A stretch of 64,000 nt of DNA. It comes from CAIXSC01 sp046349915. Its GTDB lineage: Bacteria > Planctomycetota > Planctomycetia > Pirellulales > Pirellulaceae. Under the pieces are notes generated by a model, which saw nothing but the letters and a program-made list of their open reading frames with translations, was not told the DNA's origin and made no database searches. Shown piece after piece: positions 18,477-27,468 of this stretch. Made by a program: the position numbers and the translations under genes. How positions within the stretch are numbered: position 1 is the stretch's first letter; each line of letters opens with the position of its first letter. The stretch covers positions 1,426,001 through 1,490,000 of the forward strand of contig JAXMBL010000004.1 in NCBI GenBank assembly GCA_046349915.1, read 5' to 3'.

Positions 18477-19034
18477 ATGTCACAAGAGTCGATTCGTTTG
18501 TCGCACGTTGTGTTCGCGGGCGGTTGCTTCTGGTGTACCGAGGCGGTCTTTCAGCAGATCCTCGGTGTGAAGAGCGTCGTGAGCGGTTACGCAGGCGGCT
18601 CGCCCCATACGGCTACCTACCAACAAGTCTGCTCGGGGATGACGGGACATGCCGAGGTGATTCGCGTCGAGTTCGATCCGATGGAAGTGAGTTTCGATCA
18701 GTTGCTGGATATCTTTTTCGACTCGCACGATCCCACACAGCTCAACCGCCAAGGGGCTGATGTCGGGACGCAATACCGATCAGCTATCTTCTACGCGGAC
18801 GAATTTCAGAAAATAACGGCCACTCAGAAGATCAAGCAGCTGACCGACGCCCGCAAGTTTCCTCGCCCCATCGTGACGACGCTCGAACCGCTGGAGACCT
18901 TTTTCCCAGCCGAGCAATACCATCAAGACTACGCTCGGCAGCATCCCGATCAACCCTATATCGTGTTCCAGACTCTTCCGAAGGTCTGCAAGGTGCGCGA
19001 ACATTACCCGAACCAAGTGAAGCCTAGCGAGTGA
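18477..19034 (+). CDS. msrA: Peptide-methionine (S)-S-oxide reductase MsrA
   Basis: A 185-residue enzyme that reduces methionine S-sulfoxide in proteins. The catalytic motif GGCFWCTEAVF is at about residues 16-26, followed by GVKSVVSGYAGG, and GTQYRSAIFYADEFQ, which are diagnostic for MsrA. A resolving cysteine may be the one in KVCKVREHYP near the C-terminus. ATG 18477 has a good AGGAG site at 18463-18467. It is divergent from the antiporter gene. No MsrB domain or gene is next to it. Confidence 0.95.
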   Translation: MSQESIRLSHVVFAGGCFWCTEAVFQQILGVKSVVSGYAGGSPHTATYQQVCSGMTGHAEVIRVEFDPMEVSFDQLLDIFFDSHDPTQLNRQGADVGTQYRSAIFYADEFQKITATQKIKQLTDARKFPRPIVTTLEPLETFFPAEQYHQDYARQHPDQPYIVFQTLPKVCKVREHYPNQVKPSE

Positions 19035-19068
19035 AGCGAGTTGCTCGGTTGCTGCCCAAGGCCTCTAG

Positions 19069-19089
19069 CGACGGACTGGAAGTCCGTCG
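19069..19089. repeat. GACGGACT palindrome, perfect copy
   Basis: CGACGGACT (19069-19077), loop GGA, AGTCCGTCG (19081-19089), then TACATTCAAATG. It is identical in stem and loop to the copy at 7203 and lies between the convergent msrA and large secreted protein genes. Confidence 0.8.
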
Positions 19090-19117
19090 TACATTCAAAT
19101 GCGGCTGCTGCACAGAA

Positions 19118-21496
19118 TTATTGCACTTGAACTAGGACGGTCGCTTCCGAAACAACGGGCCAACGTCCGTCGCGCATGGCACTGGCTCGAATCGTCCAGG
19201 AACGTTCGCCGCGCGCTGTCGATTCCGTGGGGATCCGCACTTTGAGTTCGGCGTCTGACGTCTCGGGCGCTAGCACGATCGCCGGGGACTCGATCTTCTC
19301 GGCGGGATCTTGGCTGGCGACAAGTTCAAGTCGGATCGGTTCGCGAAACTCGGGCGCTCGCGAAACTCGCACGGGAATCACCACTTCGCCTCCTGCTTGG
19401 ACGCGTGGCTCATCGGCCGAGTGCGTAACTTTCATTAACGCCCCTTCGGGCAAGATCCCGATCCGCAGTTCCATTCTTTGGACGAGAGTTCGAACCTTTC
19501 CCTGAGGGTCGGGCGCCTGTACGGTCCCATTCAGAATCATTCGGCTCGTCTTCGTCGTCTCCATCCACTCTGGCACGAAAATCGGATACTCAACACGCGC
19601 TGCCGTGGGATCGACAACAAACTCGCCGCTAGCCAGTCCTTGACGATGTCGCTGCTGTTTCGATGTCATTTCCAGTGTAATCGGGCTCGTAAATCCCTCG
19701 TTTCGCTCGATCAAGAGCGGCGCCAAATATGTGCTGCCGCGATGCACTTTTCTGACGTCATCAAGTCCTTCAGGGGTGATTTTGAAGGGAGGCTTCATCG
19801 TGATCGCCATCAGCAGGTTTCCGAGCTCGCGGCTCACTTCCTGCCCTCCGAGTTTCGCTTTCGCCGAGACTCTAACTAACGAGGCAGTCGCTGAAGCGTC
19901 CGCCGCACATTCCCATTCGACAGTCAGGTCATTCTTGCCAGCCGCAGTTACTAACTCACCGATCGGTTTGACGCCCGGCGGCAATCCGTCGAACTGAAAG
20001 CTGACGGAATCCTTGAAGCCGCCCATGCGAGTCAAAGGAATGGCCAGTTTGGCTTTGCCGCCCAAGGGAACATTCAACAACGCCGGAACGTTGGCCGTGA
20101 AATCTTCCACTTGCGGCTCGATGGCCAATCGATACCTGCCCACTCGACCAAGTTTCGCGCCCGAGCGTTCCGAGACGACCACTCGGTATATGCCATCGGC
20201 CGGCGCCTTGAATGCCAGCACTGCGTCGGTGGTTGCTGGTGAGTCATCGAGTCGGGCTAGCTCTTTCCCCTCGGCGCCAAAAACCGCAAGCTCAACATCG
20301 AGCGGCGAATCGAGCATCTTGGCCTCGGCGGTGATCTGCCACATCGAGTCCTTCGCCATGGAAACGCTGTACTCATCGCTGTCGAATGGGATCTCCAGTG
20401 AGCCGGTCACCGCCATCGGAAGTTGTGGCATGGCCAGGCCCTGTTTACCTTCGGGCTCGACTTGGTCGGCTGAGTCACCCAACGTAAAGGCCCAGGAGGA
20501 TGCAGGTCCCACGGGTGTGTCGATGCGGACGAGATGTTGGTGGGCCGTGGCATCGGCAGGCGCGACGACTTCCTTCGTGACCGACTCCAGTTTTCCAGCG
20601 CCTGTGGCGAGGCCCCACCCAATGAACTCAACGGGCTGAGTTGCGCCGCGTTTCAACCGAGCAGGAAATGCCGCGAGGACTCGGGGCTCTGCCGTAATGG
20701 AGAGACGGTAAACGTACGATCGATCTCCCGCGAAATCGAGGTCATGCAACTGCACCTGGTAAGTCGTCTGAGCTTCGGCAGCAAACGTGGCGGCGAGATC
20801 TCGTCCGCGGGTATCGGCGACGTCAAGGATCAATCGTCCCGCGGGATCGCGGACTTGGATCAGCGCATGCAGGGGCGAGCCGATCTGACGGGCGACGAGC
20901 GAAATGGTGACAGGACCGGCCTGAGATGTCTGAAACTCGTAGCGGTCGACTTCTTCGATCAGTCGAATTTGCCCAGCGACGGTCACGGGTAACGAAGGGA
21001 GACGTTGCGGCGAGTTACGCCGAGTTTCCTCGACGATTTGAGTGCCGCCGCCGATGTGCACGTATCCAACTGGCGAAGCGCCGTTCGCATTAGCTACTTG
21101 CCATTTTACGAGCGACGGCGGAGTGTCTGCGGCAATGGTGATACGCGCCGGAAACTCGCGAGGCAACGGCCAAGCGGGGCCACGCGCCTTCGCTCCGAAC
21201 CAGTAAGGCGGATCGGGAACCAGAACGCCCGAGGGGGCGCCCACGATTTCAATCTTCACTCGCGGGTCGTGAGAAAACACCTGCATGTCGGGCGACCAAT
21301 CGTATCCCCCCAGCACGGCATCGAATGCCTGAGAAGCTGCTCCACCCGCGGGATGTACGTAGCCGATCTCTGGCGCCAGCTGCGCATGGACCGACTGAAT
21401 GGGACTAACGATCCAACACGCCAGCGAGAGGGTAAGCGCCAGTGCACGCGAACCCCAGCGGCAGCCATAGATGTCGAGCGAGCGGCGCCTTCTCAT
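19118..21496 (-). CDS. Large secreted planctomycete protein with PPC-like beta-domains
   Basis: A 792-residue exported protein, start chosen at ATG 21496 before a basic stretch (MRRRRSLDIYGCRWG) and a signal sequence ending SVHAQ. The body is beta-rich. Two bacterial pre-peptidase C-terminal (PPC)-like modules are suggested by VAGQIRLIEEVDRYEFQTSQ ... and VTGSLEIPFDSDEYSVSMAK ..., each followed by the 'W-I-A-A/ aG--Y---V' type pattern. It is the last gene of a leftward operon behind DUF1549/DUF1553 and DUF1501 genes, a frequent trio in planctomycetes. A related protein is encoded at 45669-47990 in the second such operon. No catalytic motif is visible; a binding or scaffold role is inferred. 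Confidence 0.75.
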   Translation of the reverse strand: MRRRRSLDIYGCRWGSRALALTLSLACWIVSPIQSVHAQLAPEIGYVHPAGGAASQAFDAVLGGYDWSPDMQVFSHDPRVKIEIVGAPSGVLVPDPPYWFGAKARGPAWPLPREFPARITIAADTPPSLVKWQVANANGASPVGYVHIGGGTQIVEETRRNSPQRLPSLPVTVAGQIRLIEEVDRYEFQTSQAGPVTISLVARQIGSPLHALIQVRDPAGRLILDVADTRGRDLAATFAAEAQTTYQVQLHDLDFAGDRSYVYRLSITAEPRVLAAFPARLKRGATQPVEFIGWGLATGAGKLESVTKEVVAPADATAHQHLVRIDTPVGPASSWAFTLGDSADQVEPEGKQGLAMPQLPMAVTGSLEIPFDSDEYSVSMAKDSMWQITAEAKMLDSPLDVELAVFGAEGKELARLDDSPATTDAVLAFKAPADGIYRVVVSERSGAKLGRVGRYRLAIEPQVEDFTANVPALLNVPLGGKAKLAIPLTRMGGFKDSVSFQFDGLPPGVKPIGELVTAAGKNDLTVEWECAADASATASLVRVSAKAKLGGQEVSRELGNLLMAITMKPPFKITPEGLDDVRKVHRGSTYLAPLLIERNEGFTSPITLEMTSKQQRHRQGLASGEFVVDPTAARVEYPIFVPEWMETTKTSRMILNGTVQAPDPQGKVRTLVQRMELRIGILPEGALMKVTHSADEPRVQAGGEVVIPVRVSRAPEFREPIRLELVASQDPAEKIESPAIVLAPETSDAELKVRIPTESTARGERSWTIRASAMRDGRWPVVSEATVLVQVQ

Positions 21497-21533
21497 GTCA
21501 CTGTTCCCAGCGGTTACGACCGATATCAAGAGT

Positions 21534-22874
21534 TCAAGCCAACAGGCCGGGAATCATGTGGCCGCCATCGACCAGCGGAACCGGCCGTCCCAGCGGGTCG
21601 GCATAAGTTCTCGCGGAATCAATGCCGAGCAACGAACAGATGGTGTGCAGCAGGTCGGCGACACTAACGGGATCCTGAGTGGGAGCGGCGGCCTGTTTGT
21701 CGGTCGCGCCAATGATCTGGCCGGGGCGAGTGCCTCCGCCAGCAAACAGGATGCACTGTGCCATCGACCAATGGTCTCGTCCCGCTTGGGCGTTGACTCG
21801 CGGAGTGCGACCCATTTCGCCCATCATGACCACGAGTGTGCTGTCGAGCAGGCCTCGTTGTTCCAAATCAGTCACCAGGGCTGCGAAAGCCTTGTCCGCG
21901 GGCGGAATGAGATCGCCCGCGAGACTGGGGAAGCAGTTGAAGTGCACGTCCCATCCGGGGGCATCGACACCCACGAAGCGGCAACCCGCTTCAATGAGAC
22001 GCCGTGACAATAGAGCCGATTGGCCGATCTGCGTTAAACCATACGACTCGCGCAGTTTCTCTGGCTCATCTTGCACACGAAACGCTTTGCGCGCGGCTGG
22101 GGAAGTAATCAGATCGTAGGCCTTCGAGTAGTAGGTCGACATCGAGGCCGCTCGTCCCGTCCTCGCTCGCTCTTTTTCCAATCCGGCCAGCATACGCTGA
22201 CGCAGTTGCTGACGAGCTGGCGACACCCCTTCGACTTGACCGAGGTCCTTCACTTCAAAATCAGGCTGACTTGGATCTGCTTCGATCACAAACGGAGCGT
22301 ACTCGGCGCCGAAGAACCCAGGGCCGCCCGCCGCCATCGGGTGCGGCATGTTGATGTAAGGAGGCACGGCGCCGCCATTCGAGCCCAATTCCCGCGCGAC
22401 CATCGATCCCAATGACGGATACAGCTCGTTGTTCGGGATCGGGTGTTCGCCGTCCGCAAACGCCGGGCGTCGGCCCGTCATCACATAGTGATAGCCCGTC
22501 GCGTGACCGTTATCGTTATGCGAGTGGCTACGCACGACCGTGAACTTGTCGGCGATCTTCGCGCATTGACCACAGTGTTCGGTAAAAATCGTCCCAGGGA
22601 CTTTTGTGGAAATGGGAGCGAAGGGGCCGCGAATTTCCGCGGGCGCATCGGGTTTGGGATCCCACATGTCCTGTTGAGGCGGACCGCCTTCCAGGAAGAT
22701 GAAAATGCACGATTTTGCGCGAGCCTTGCGCCCCGTCGGCGTCGAATCGGCTGCCAACAGCCGCGGCAATGTCAGAGCGGGGAGCAAGCCGGCGGAGCCG
22801 ATCCGCAACGCATGGCGTCGCGTCAGACCATCGCAATTCGTCGATCCCTTGCCTCGCCAACGAAAGTTCCACAT
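21534..22874 (-). CDS. DUF1501 domain protein
   Basis: A 446-residue DUF1501 protein. Blocks are CIFIFLEGGPPQQDMWDPKP, VRSHSHNDNGHATGYHYVMT, VVMMGEMGRTPRVNAQAGRD and LFAGGGTRPGQIIGATD. The signal is of twin-arginine type (TRRHALRIGSAGLLPALTL). An ATG at 22883 lies right against the GGGAG site, so the ATG at 22874, eight bases from it, is preferred. The gene begins within 18 bases of the end of the DUF1549/DUF1553 gene, as expected for a translationally linked operon. Biochemical role unproven; the family belongs to the alkaline phosphatase/sulfatase superfamily. Confidence 0.9.
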   Translation of the reverse strand: MWNFRWRGKGSTNCDGLTRRHALRIGSAGLLPALTLPRLLAADSTPTGRKARAKSCIFIFLEGGPPQQDMWDPKPDAPAEIRGPFAPISTKVPGTIFTEHCGQCAKIADKFTVVRSHSHNDNGHATGYHYVMTGRRPAFADGEHPIPNNELYPSLGSMVARELGSNGGAVPPYINMPHPMAAGGPGFFGAEYAPFVIEADPSQPDFEVKDLGQVEGVSPARQQLRQRMLAGLEKERARTGRAASMSTYYSKAYDLITSPAARKAFRVQDEPEKLRESYGLTQIGQSALLSRRLIEAGCRFVGVDAPGWDVHFNCFPSLAGDLIPPADKAFAALVTDLEQRGLLDSTLVVMMGEMGRTPRVNAQAGRDHWSMAQCILFAGGGTRPGQIIGATDKQAAAPTQDPVSVADLLHTICSLLGIDSARTYADPLGRPVPLVDGGHMIPGLLA

Positions 22875-22891
22875 AGCCTTCATCTCCCGGC

Positions 22892-25408
22892 TTAATGGCA
22901 GTACAGGAATTCCTTCGAATTCAATAGCGTCCAGAGGACGTCTTCGATCGCCTGACGTCGATCCGCCGCCGTTCCGCCTCGTCCACCCTCGAATGCCGCG
23001 GCAAGCACCTGACGCTCCGCGGGCGTGGGACGACGAGACAGGGTTGTCAAATAAAGCTCATCGGTCAGCTCATCGGGCGACCGTGAGGACTCCGCCAAGC
23101 GTCGCGCCAATCCGGCTCGATGGGCAATTTTGGCGTTGATTTCCGGCGAGTTCAGCAAATGCAGCGCTTGGGAGATGCTGGGTTCGTTGCTCCGTTCGCA
23201 CTCGCAAACCGTCGCCCGGACGGGACGGCCGAAGATCCGAAAGAAATACGAAGGCATGCGGTTGTCCCAAACATCGATCGCTCGCACGCCTTCCGGCCAG
23301 CCGTTGAATTTCTCCGGCACTCCCGTCGTCTGACAAATCGCATCCAACAAAACTTCGGCGGGTAAGGCCTTGGGCTGAGCGTGCGAAAAGTGCTGTCGGT
23401 CGTCGTGATTCGAATCGTTGGTCACGGTGCTCAACTGATAGACCCGCGAGTTGAGCAAGGTGCGAGTGAAGGCCTTGAGGTCGTATCGCACCTCGCGCAA
23501 GTGAGCTTCGAGCGCCGCGAGCAGCGGTTCGTTGGTCGCCGGATTGGTGGCCCGCAAATCGTCGATAGGTTCGACAAGTCCGCGCGAAAAATAGTGAGCC
23601 CAAAGTCGGTTTGCGATGGCCTTTGCAAAGAAGGGGTTCTCCGGTCCAACCATCCAATCGGCCAATACCTCACGGCGATCGCGTCGACCGGTGAAGTCTG
23701 CGTTCGCCGCTCCTAACGCTCGAGCGGGCACTAGTTCTCCCGTTCGTGGATGCTTGGCGTCGGTTCCGCCTTTGGCCAAAATGGCTTCGCCGCCTTCGGG
23801 GAGCTTTTTCGTGGCAAGCCCCGTAAAGAACCCAACGAGGCCGGCATAGTCATCCTGTCCCCAACGTTCGCTCGGGTGGTGATGGCATTGTGCACACTCG
23901 ATGCGGACGCCGAGAAATAATTGGCTGACGCTGCGTCCCGCCAACTCGGGTTGGTCAATCGCCTTGAAAAATGCAACAGGACTCTCGCTTTGCACGGGAC
24001 CCTGAGCCGTGATGATCTCACGAGCCATCTCGTCGAAACGTCGATTCTCGGCGAATTGGCGACGTAGCCAGCGAGTCAACCCAACGGTTGCTTGATGGGT
24101 CACCTTTACTTTGTCGGCTCGCAGCAAGTTGGACCATTTCATCGCCCAGTACGAGGCGTATTCTGGTCTCTCCAGTAAGGCATCGACGAGTTGAGCTCGC
24201 TTTCCCGGCGCGGGATCGTCCAAGAATTTCTTAGCTTCGTCGGCCGTCGGCAAAGTTCCGATGACGTCCAGGTAGGCTCGACGCATGAAGGTTGAGTCAT
24301 CTGCGATCGGACTGGGTTGAATCCCCAACTTGACCAACTTGTCCCACACATGGCGGTCGATGAAATTGTTTTCGCTGGGGCGAGCGACCATGGTGGTGGG
24401 GCGAGGCAACACCACGCGAGTCACAGCGACATGCCCCTGATACCGCACCAGAATCGCCGCGTCACCCGGCGTATCCGTCGCCTCGATAAAGCCTCGGGCG
24501 TCCACCGCGGCAATGTACGGAGCGTTCGACACGAAATCGGTCTCTGTCGTCACGCATCGTCGAATTCCATCGGAGTCGACGGAGGTCACTTTTAGCTGTT
24601 GTTGCCCTCCCGCCTCCAGCACCACTTCACTCGGTTCCACTTCGATCGCCACTACGGGACGTTCGTCAGGCGTCGAGCGAGGAGCGCCCGCGGCGAGCCA
24701 ACGAGTCAGCCGGCGCTGAAGAGGCGAACCTGGTTCCAGCTTCAGCCCACCACCGTGAGGCAATGTCGCGGTCCCCTTCAGCGTCAACAGACTGCGCTCG
24801 GGACTCGCCAACATCACTCGCCGCCCGCGCCCGGATCGTACGATCGCTTCGTAGTCCGCGTTGGCATCAAACCCGAACAAACTCAGCTTGAAGCCGGCCT
24901 GGCCCTCGGCTTTGCCATGGCAACCGCCTGAATTGCAACGAGCTTTCGTCAAGATCGGCAGCACCTCGTGTTCGAACGACACGGGGGCCGGATCAGCGAA
25001 ACGGATTACTTGAAGAGGAATGCGACGAGTCTGATCGCCGAGGACCGCGATCAACGCGGTTTCACCATCGGAAATCGGAGACACCAACCCTTGGCTGTCC
25101 ACGGCAGCAATGCCTGGATTGGCCACACTCCATTTCACGGCTCTCGTCGCGTCGCGACGTTGGACGCCGTCCACGGAGGTTGCCAACACTTGTTGGGAAG
25201 TCTCAGGACGGTCAATCACGATCTTGGCGGGGCTGACCGACAGTTCACCGCCTGAACACTCTGACGCAGAATACGGCAGTAATGGGACGGCTCCCCAGAG
25301 CAGGATCGCCAGCAACGAACGCTCGAGGATGGGCGCACCTGGGCTGCCGGAGTCACTTCTTGGTGGCACAAGGGCGGCTGAGGGCGCAGGGGTTGCGTCG
25401 GGTCGCAT
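22892..25408 (-). CDS. PSCyt-type DUF1549/DUF1553 protein with Big_2-like domains
   Basis: An 838-residue secreted protein. After a hydrophobic signal (LLAILLWGAVPLLPYSASE) come a bacterial Ig-like segment, a cytochrome-like part with CNSGGCHGKAEGQAGFKLSL, a second Ig-like segment (VAIEVEPSEVVLEAGGQQQL), then DUF1549 (FIDRHVWDKLVKLGIQPSPI, RRAYLDVIGTLPTADEAKKF) and DUF1553 (NPFFAKAIANRLWAHYFSRG). A CxxCH in ECAQCHHHPSERWGQDDY lies between them. ATG 25408 is used; a GTG at 25417 is possible. It heads the leftward operon with DUF1501 and the secreted beta protein. The cysteine motifs suggest haem c attachment, but function is unproven. Confidence 0.9.
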   Translation of the reverse strand: MRPDATPAPSAALVPPRSDSGSPGAPILERSLLAILLWGAVPLLPYSASECSGGELSVSPAKIVIDRPETSQQVLATSVDGVQRRDATRAVKWSVANPGIAAVDSQGLVSPISDGETALIAVLGDQTRRIPLQVIRFADPAPVSFEHEVLPILTKARCNSGGCHGKAEGQAGFKLSLFGFDANADYEAIVRSGRGRRVMLASPERSLLTLKGTATLPHGGGLKLEPGSPLQRRLTRWLAAGAPRSTPDERPVVAIEVEPSEVVLEAGGQQQLKVTSVDSDGIRRCVTTETDFVSNAPYIAAVDARGFIEATDTPGDAAILVRYQGHVAVTRVVLPRPTTMVARPSENNFIDRHVWDKLVKLGIQPSPIADDSTFMRRAYLDVIGTLPTADEAKKFLDDPAPGKRAQLVDALLERPEYASYWAMKWSNLLRADKVKVTHQATVGLTRWLRRQFAENRRFDEMAREIITAQGPVQSESPVAFFKAIDQPELAGRSVSQLFLGVRIECAQCHHHPSERWGQDDYAGLVGFFTGLATKKLPEGGEAILAKGGTDAKHPRTGELVPARALGAANADFTGRRDRREVLADWMVGPENPFFAKAIANRLWAHYFSRGLVEPIDDLRATNPATNEPLLAALEAHLREVRYDLKAFTRTLLNSRVYQLSTVTNDSNHDDRQHFSHAQPKALPAEVLLDAICQTTGVPEKFNGWPEGVRAIDVWDNRMPSYFFRIFGRPVRATVCECERSNEPSISQALHLLNSPEINAKIAHRAGLARRLAESSRSPDELTDELYLTTLSRRPTPAERQVLAAAFEGGRGGTAADRRQAIEDVLWTLLNSKEFLYCH

Positions 25409-25535
25409 GGCGAGCACTCAAACTGGGGGACGCAGAAAGGGCGGGGGCGAACTCGTTAATGATAAGCTGAATTCGATGCGAGTCTCAAGAGCGAGTTCGA
25501 TAGTTATTTCGCGGAGGTTAGGCAGCCAGAATCGT

Positions 25536-26057
25536 TCAGAGCCATTGACTTACGATGTCATGGATCTCGCTTGAATCCAGCGTTTCGTGGGTCGCCAGTT
25601 CGTCGACGAGGGCGGCGAGCGCCGCCCACATCGCGTCGCGTCGTAACAACGTATCAAGTTGATCAGTGACTCGTTCCAGGTATTTCACCCGCAAGCGAGG
25701 CTCGGGAACTAGCGTCTCGGCTGCTTCCCAGGCTAATCGCCAGTCGGCCATCCACTCGGGTACGAACCCCGGATGAAGGGGCTCGCCGCGGTGGATGCGT
25801 TCGGCGACGGGGCCGGCGAGTGCGACCAGTACCGAGTTTTCGCGAATGCGGCGTTCGCTCAGCCGCCGGGGATTCCAGACGACTTGCGCATCACCATGTC
25901 GGTCGGGGCCGTCATCACGATCCGGCGCGATGGTCAGCGAGTGAACTCGCCCGCCCAGATAGATGGCGACTAACGCATGTCCGGCTTCGTGGTAGGCGCT
26001 GAGTTCCGAATCGTCCAGGTGAGGATCATCGTTGCGGCCGTCTCCACCTCCATTCAC
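25536..26057 (-). CDS. Stand-alone M41 (FtsH-like) peptidase domain
   Basis: A 173-residue protein with the zinc motif HEAGH (H23, E24, H27) followed by ALVAIYLGGRVHSLTI, as at the start of the FtsH protease domain. LVALAGPVAERI matches the FtsH 'ALGGRAAEEI' helix and D105 in MADWRLAWEAAETLV sits where FtsH has its third zinc ligand. No AAA+ ATPase or membrane segment is present; FtsH is over 600 residues. The GTG start at 26057 overlaps the stop of the EthD gene by four bases (GTGA), indicating translational coupling. A cytosolic metallopeptidase of unknown target is inferred. Confidence 0.8.
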   Translation of the reverse strand: MNGGGDGRNDDPHLDDSELSAYHEAGHALVAIYLGGRVHSLTIAPDRDDGPDRHGDAQVVWNPRRLSERRIRENSVLVALAGPVAERIHRGEPLHPGFVPEWMADWRLAWEAAETLVPEPRLRVKYLERVTDQLDTLLRRDAMWAALAALVDELATHETLDSSEIHDIVSQWL

Positions 26058-26365
26058 AGGACTTCCTCGACTTCCGTGTAGAGGAACGTCACGCCGCCGC
26101 TGGCGTAATTGGGCACGTCGCGCACGGCAGCTTGTCCCTCGGGCGACGCGAGTATGGCTTCCATTTGCTCGCGACTGTCGGCGTAAAGATCGGCGACGTA
26201 GTAGTAGGGCGGCGGGGCTCCACCCGGAGTCCCCGTCACTTTGCCGATCGTCCACTTCCGCAAACCTTGCATGCGTTTCGCCAGCGGAATATGGATATCG
26301 GCATAGTACCGGTCGAACGCATCGGGGTCGGCGGGATGGCCGTAAAGGACGAGCAGACGAATCAC
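26054..26365 (-). CDS. EthD family ferredoxin-like dimeric alpha-beta barrel protein
   Basis: A 103-residue protein of the EthD family: MIRLLVLYGHPADPDAFDRY and the conserved YADIHIPLAKRMQGLR block, then WTIGKVTGTPGG and a C-terminal FLYTEVEEVL strand. EthD-like proteins are small dimers associated with degradation pathways, often without proven catalysis. Start is GTG 26365, with a GGAG site eight bases upstream. The gene is coupled by GTGA overlap to the FtsH-like peptidase. Confidence 0.85.
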   Translation of the reverse strand: MIRLLVLYGHPADPDAFDRYYADIHIPLAKRMQGLRKWTIGKVTGTPGGAPPPYYYVADLYADSREQMEAILASPEGQAAVRDVPNYASGGVTFLYTEVEEVL

Positions 26366-26434
26366 GTGAGAAACTCCAGAACCACTCGGAGCAAAATCAA
26401 TGCCTTGCCGCGAATAGTCTATCGCTCGACTCCT

Positions 26435-26466
26435 GTGTCGTCAGCGGCCCGTGTCGTCAGCGGCCC
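26435..26466. repeat. Perfect tandem duplication of a 16 bp unit
   Basis: GTGTCGTCAGCGGCCC occurs twice back to back (26435-26450 and 26451-26466) in the space upstream of the EthD gene and 28 bases left of the possible MITE. It looks like a recent slippage or insertion scar. Confidence 0.85.
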
Positions 26467-26494
26467 AGTATTGCCCAAGGGCCAAACTGGGCGT

Positions 26495-26647
26495 TGCCTA
26501 GTCTAAAAGCGCCAGGTTTTACTGCGTCAGTCAGCGTTTAGTGATTACCTGAGGGGAACTTTTCGTGTGGAAATGGCGATTCGACGCATAGTCGTGGATC
26601 GCGCCGCGATCCACGACTATATGAACCTGGCGCTGTCCAATTAGGCA
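26495..26647. mobile_element. Possible 153 bp MITE-like element with 24 bp terminal inverted repeats
   Basis: The ends TGCCTAGTCTAAAAGCGCCA... (26495-26518) and the reverse complement of 26624-26647 match at 19 of 24 positions, with an uninterrupted 11-base block AGCGCCAGGTT. Inside is a perfect 33-base palindrome, 26588-26620, with 16-base arms starting ATAGTCGTGGATCGCG. There is no coding capacity. The right end lies just before the stop of the YbjN gene. No clear target duplication was found, so the transposon origin is an inference; a structured transcript end is the alternative. Confidence 0.45.
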
Positions 26648-26652
26648 GGCGG

Positions 26653-27243
26653 TTATTCCCGCGGATCAACCCCCGATTCCACTCGACGAATGGCGTCCCG
26701 AGCCAATTCGTTGCCGTAGACGATCGACAAGAACGCGGGCACGTATTTGTCGAGCATCGCGAGCGAGGTGGCGATCAGCCGTCCGATGACCACGTCGTTC
26801 AGGCCGTCCACCTCGTGGTCGTGCGAGTGGTCCGCCGAGTCGTCGACGCTATCCGTCGAACCGCCGTCGAGTGCGTCATCAGTCAGGGATGCACCTTCTC
26901 GGCCCCCCCCTCCGCGATTCCTCCCAGCTCCCAGAAAAACCTGAGCGGCTTGGAACAACACTTCGCCATCGTCCATGTCCATTTCGAACTTGCCGATCTT
27001 CAACCCAAAGTTCGCCCGCGTAATCGCCTCGGCGATTGCGGGGCGAGCGCCTTCAGGAATGCGGACCGGCATGTAGCCGAAAACCTGGAAGAGACCTTCC
27101 GCATCGTCGACTCGCGCCAACACGCGGAATGTCCCGACCTCACCGCGGAAATCCGCGGTCACCGTTTGGCGCTCTTCTTGCGCCGCGAACCGCAAATCGC
27201 GATCCTCGAAATGTCCCACCAGTTTTTCAAATGCGCTGTTCAC
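26653..27243 (-). CDS. YbjN domain protein with low-complexity insert
   Basis: A 196-residue protein. Its first half (VTADFRGEVGTFRVLARVDD, FQVFGYMPVRIPEGARPAIA, ANFGLKIGKFEMDMDDGEV) and a C-terminal LIATSLAMLDKYVPAFLSIV block match the YbjN family, which shares the type III secretion chaperone fold. Between them lies a Gly/Asp/His-rich insert, about residues 108-150, not usual in the family. The GTG start at 27243 is supported by AAGAGGAG about 13 bases upstream. YbjN proteins affect motility and stress phenotypes in enterobacteria, with no known activity. It stands alone, upstream of EthD in the same direction but separated by the repeat region. Confidence 0.75.
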   Translation of the reverse strand: MNSAFEKLVGHFEDRDLRFAAQEERQTVTADFRGEVGTFRVLARVDDAEGLFQVFGYMPVRIPEGARPAIAEAITRANFGLKIGKFEMDMDDGEVLFQAAQVFLGAGRNRGGGGREGASLTDDALDGGSTDSVDDSADHSHDHEVDGLNDVVIGRLIATSLAMLDKYVPAFLSIVYGNELARDAIRRVESGVDPRE

Positions 27244-27389
27244 AGATTGGCTCCTCTTGGAGAACTGTCACTAGTTCTGACGTAGGTCGCCCAGGGAAGG
27301 TTCGCTGAAAAGCGGTCGCCCTTGCCATATTTTATCGGAAAAGTTCTTTCACGAACTCCAGACCGCCCCAGGGGTTGCGGCATGAATGC

Positions 27390-27407
27390 TTGTGATAGAA
27401 TTCACAA
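27390..27407. promoter_or_regulatory. TTGTGA-N6-TCACAA dyad, CRP/FNR-type operator candidate
   Basis: A perfect dyad TTGTGA-TAGAAT-TCACAA centred about 70 bases before the oxidoreductase start. The inner TGTGA-N6-TCACA equals the half-sites of the CRP consensus. The spacer TAGAAT also resembles a -10 box, in which case binding would block transcription. The match is seen directly; the regulator is inferred. Confidence 0.55.
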
Positions 27408-27468
27408 ACTCGCGATCCCGTTCCGCGAACCATTGTTCATGCTTTTCAGGCTCTGGAGAACCCACCTC

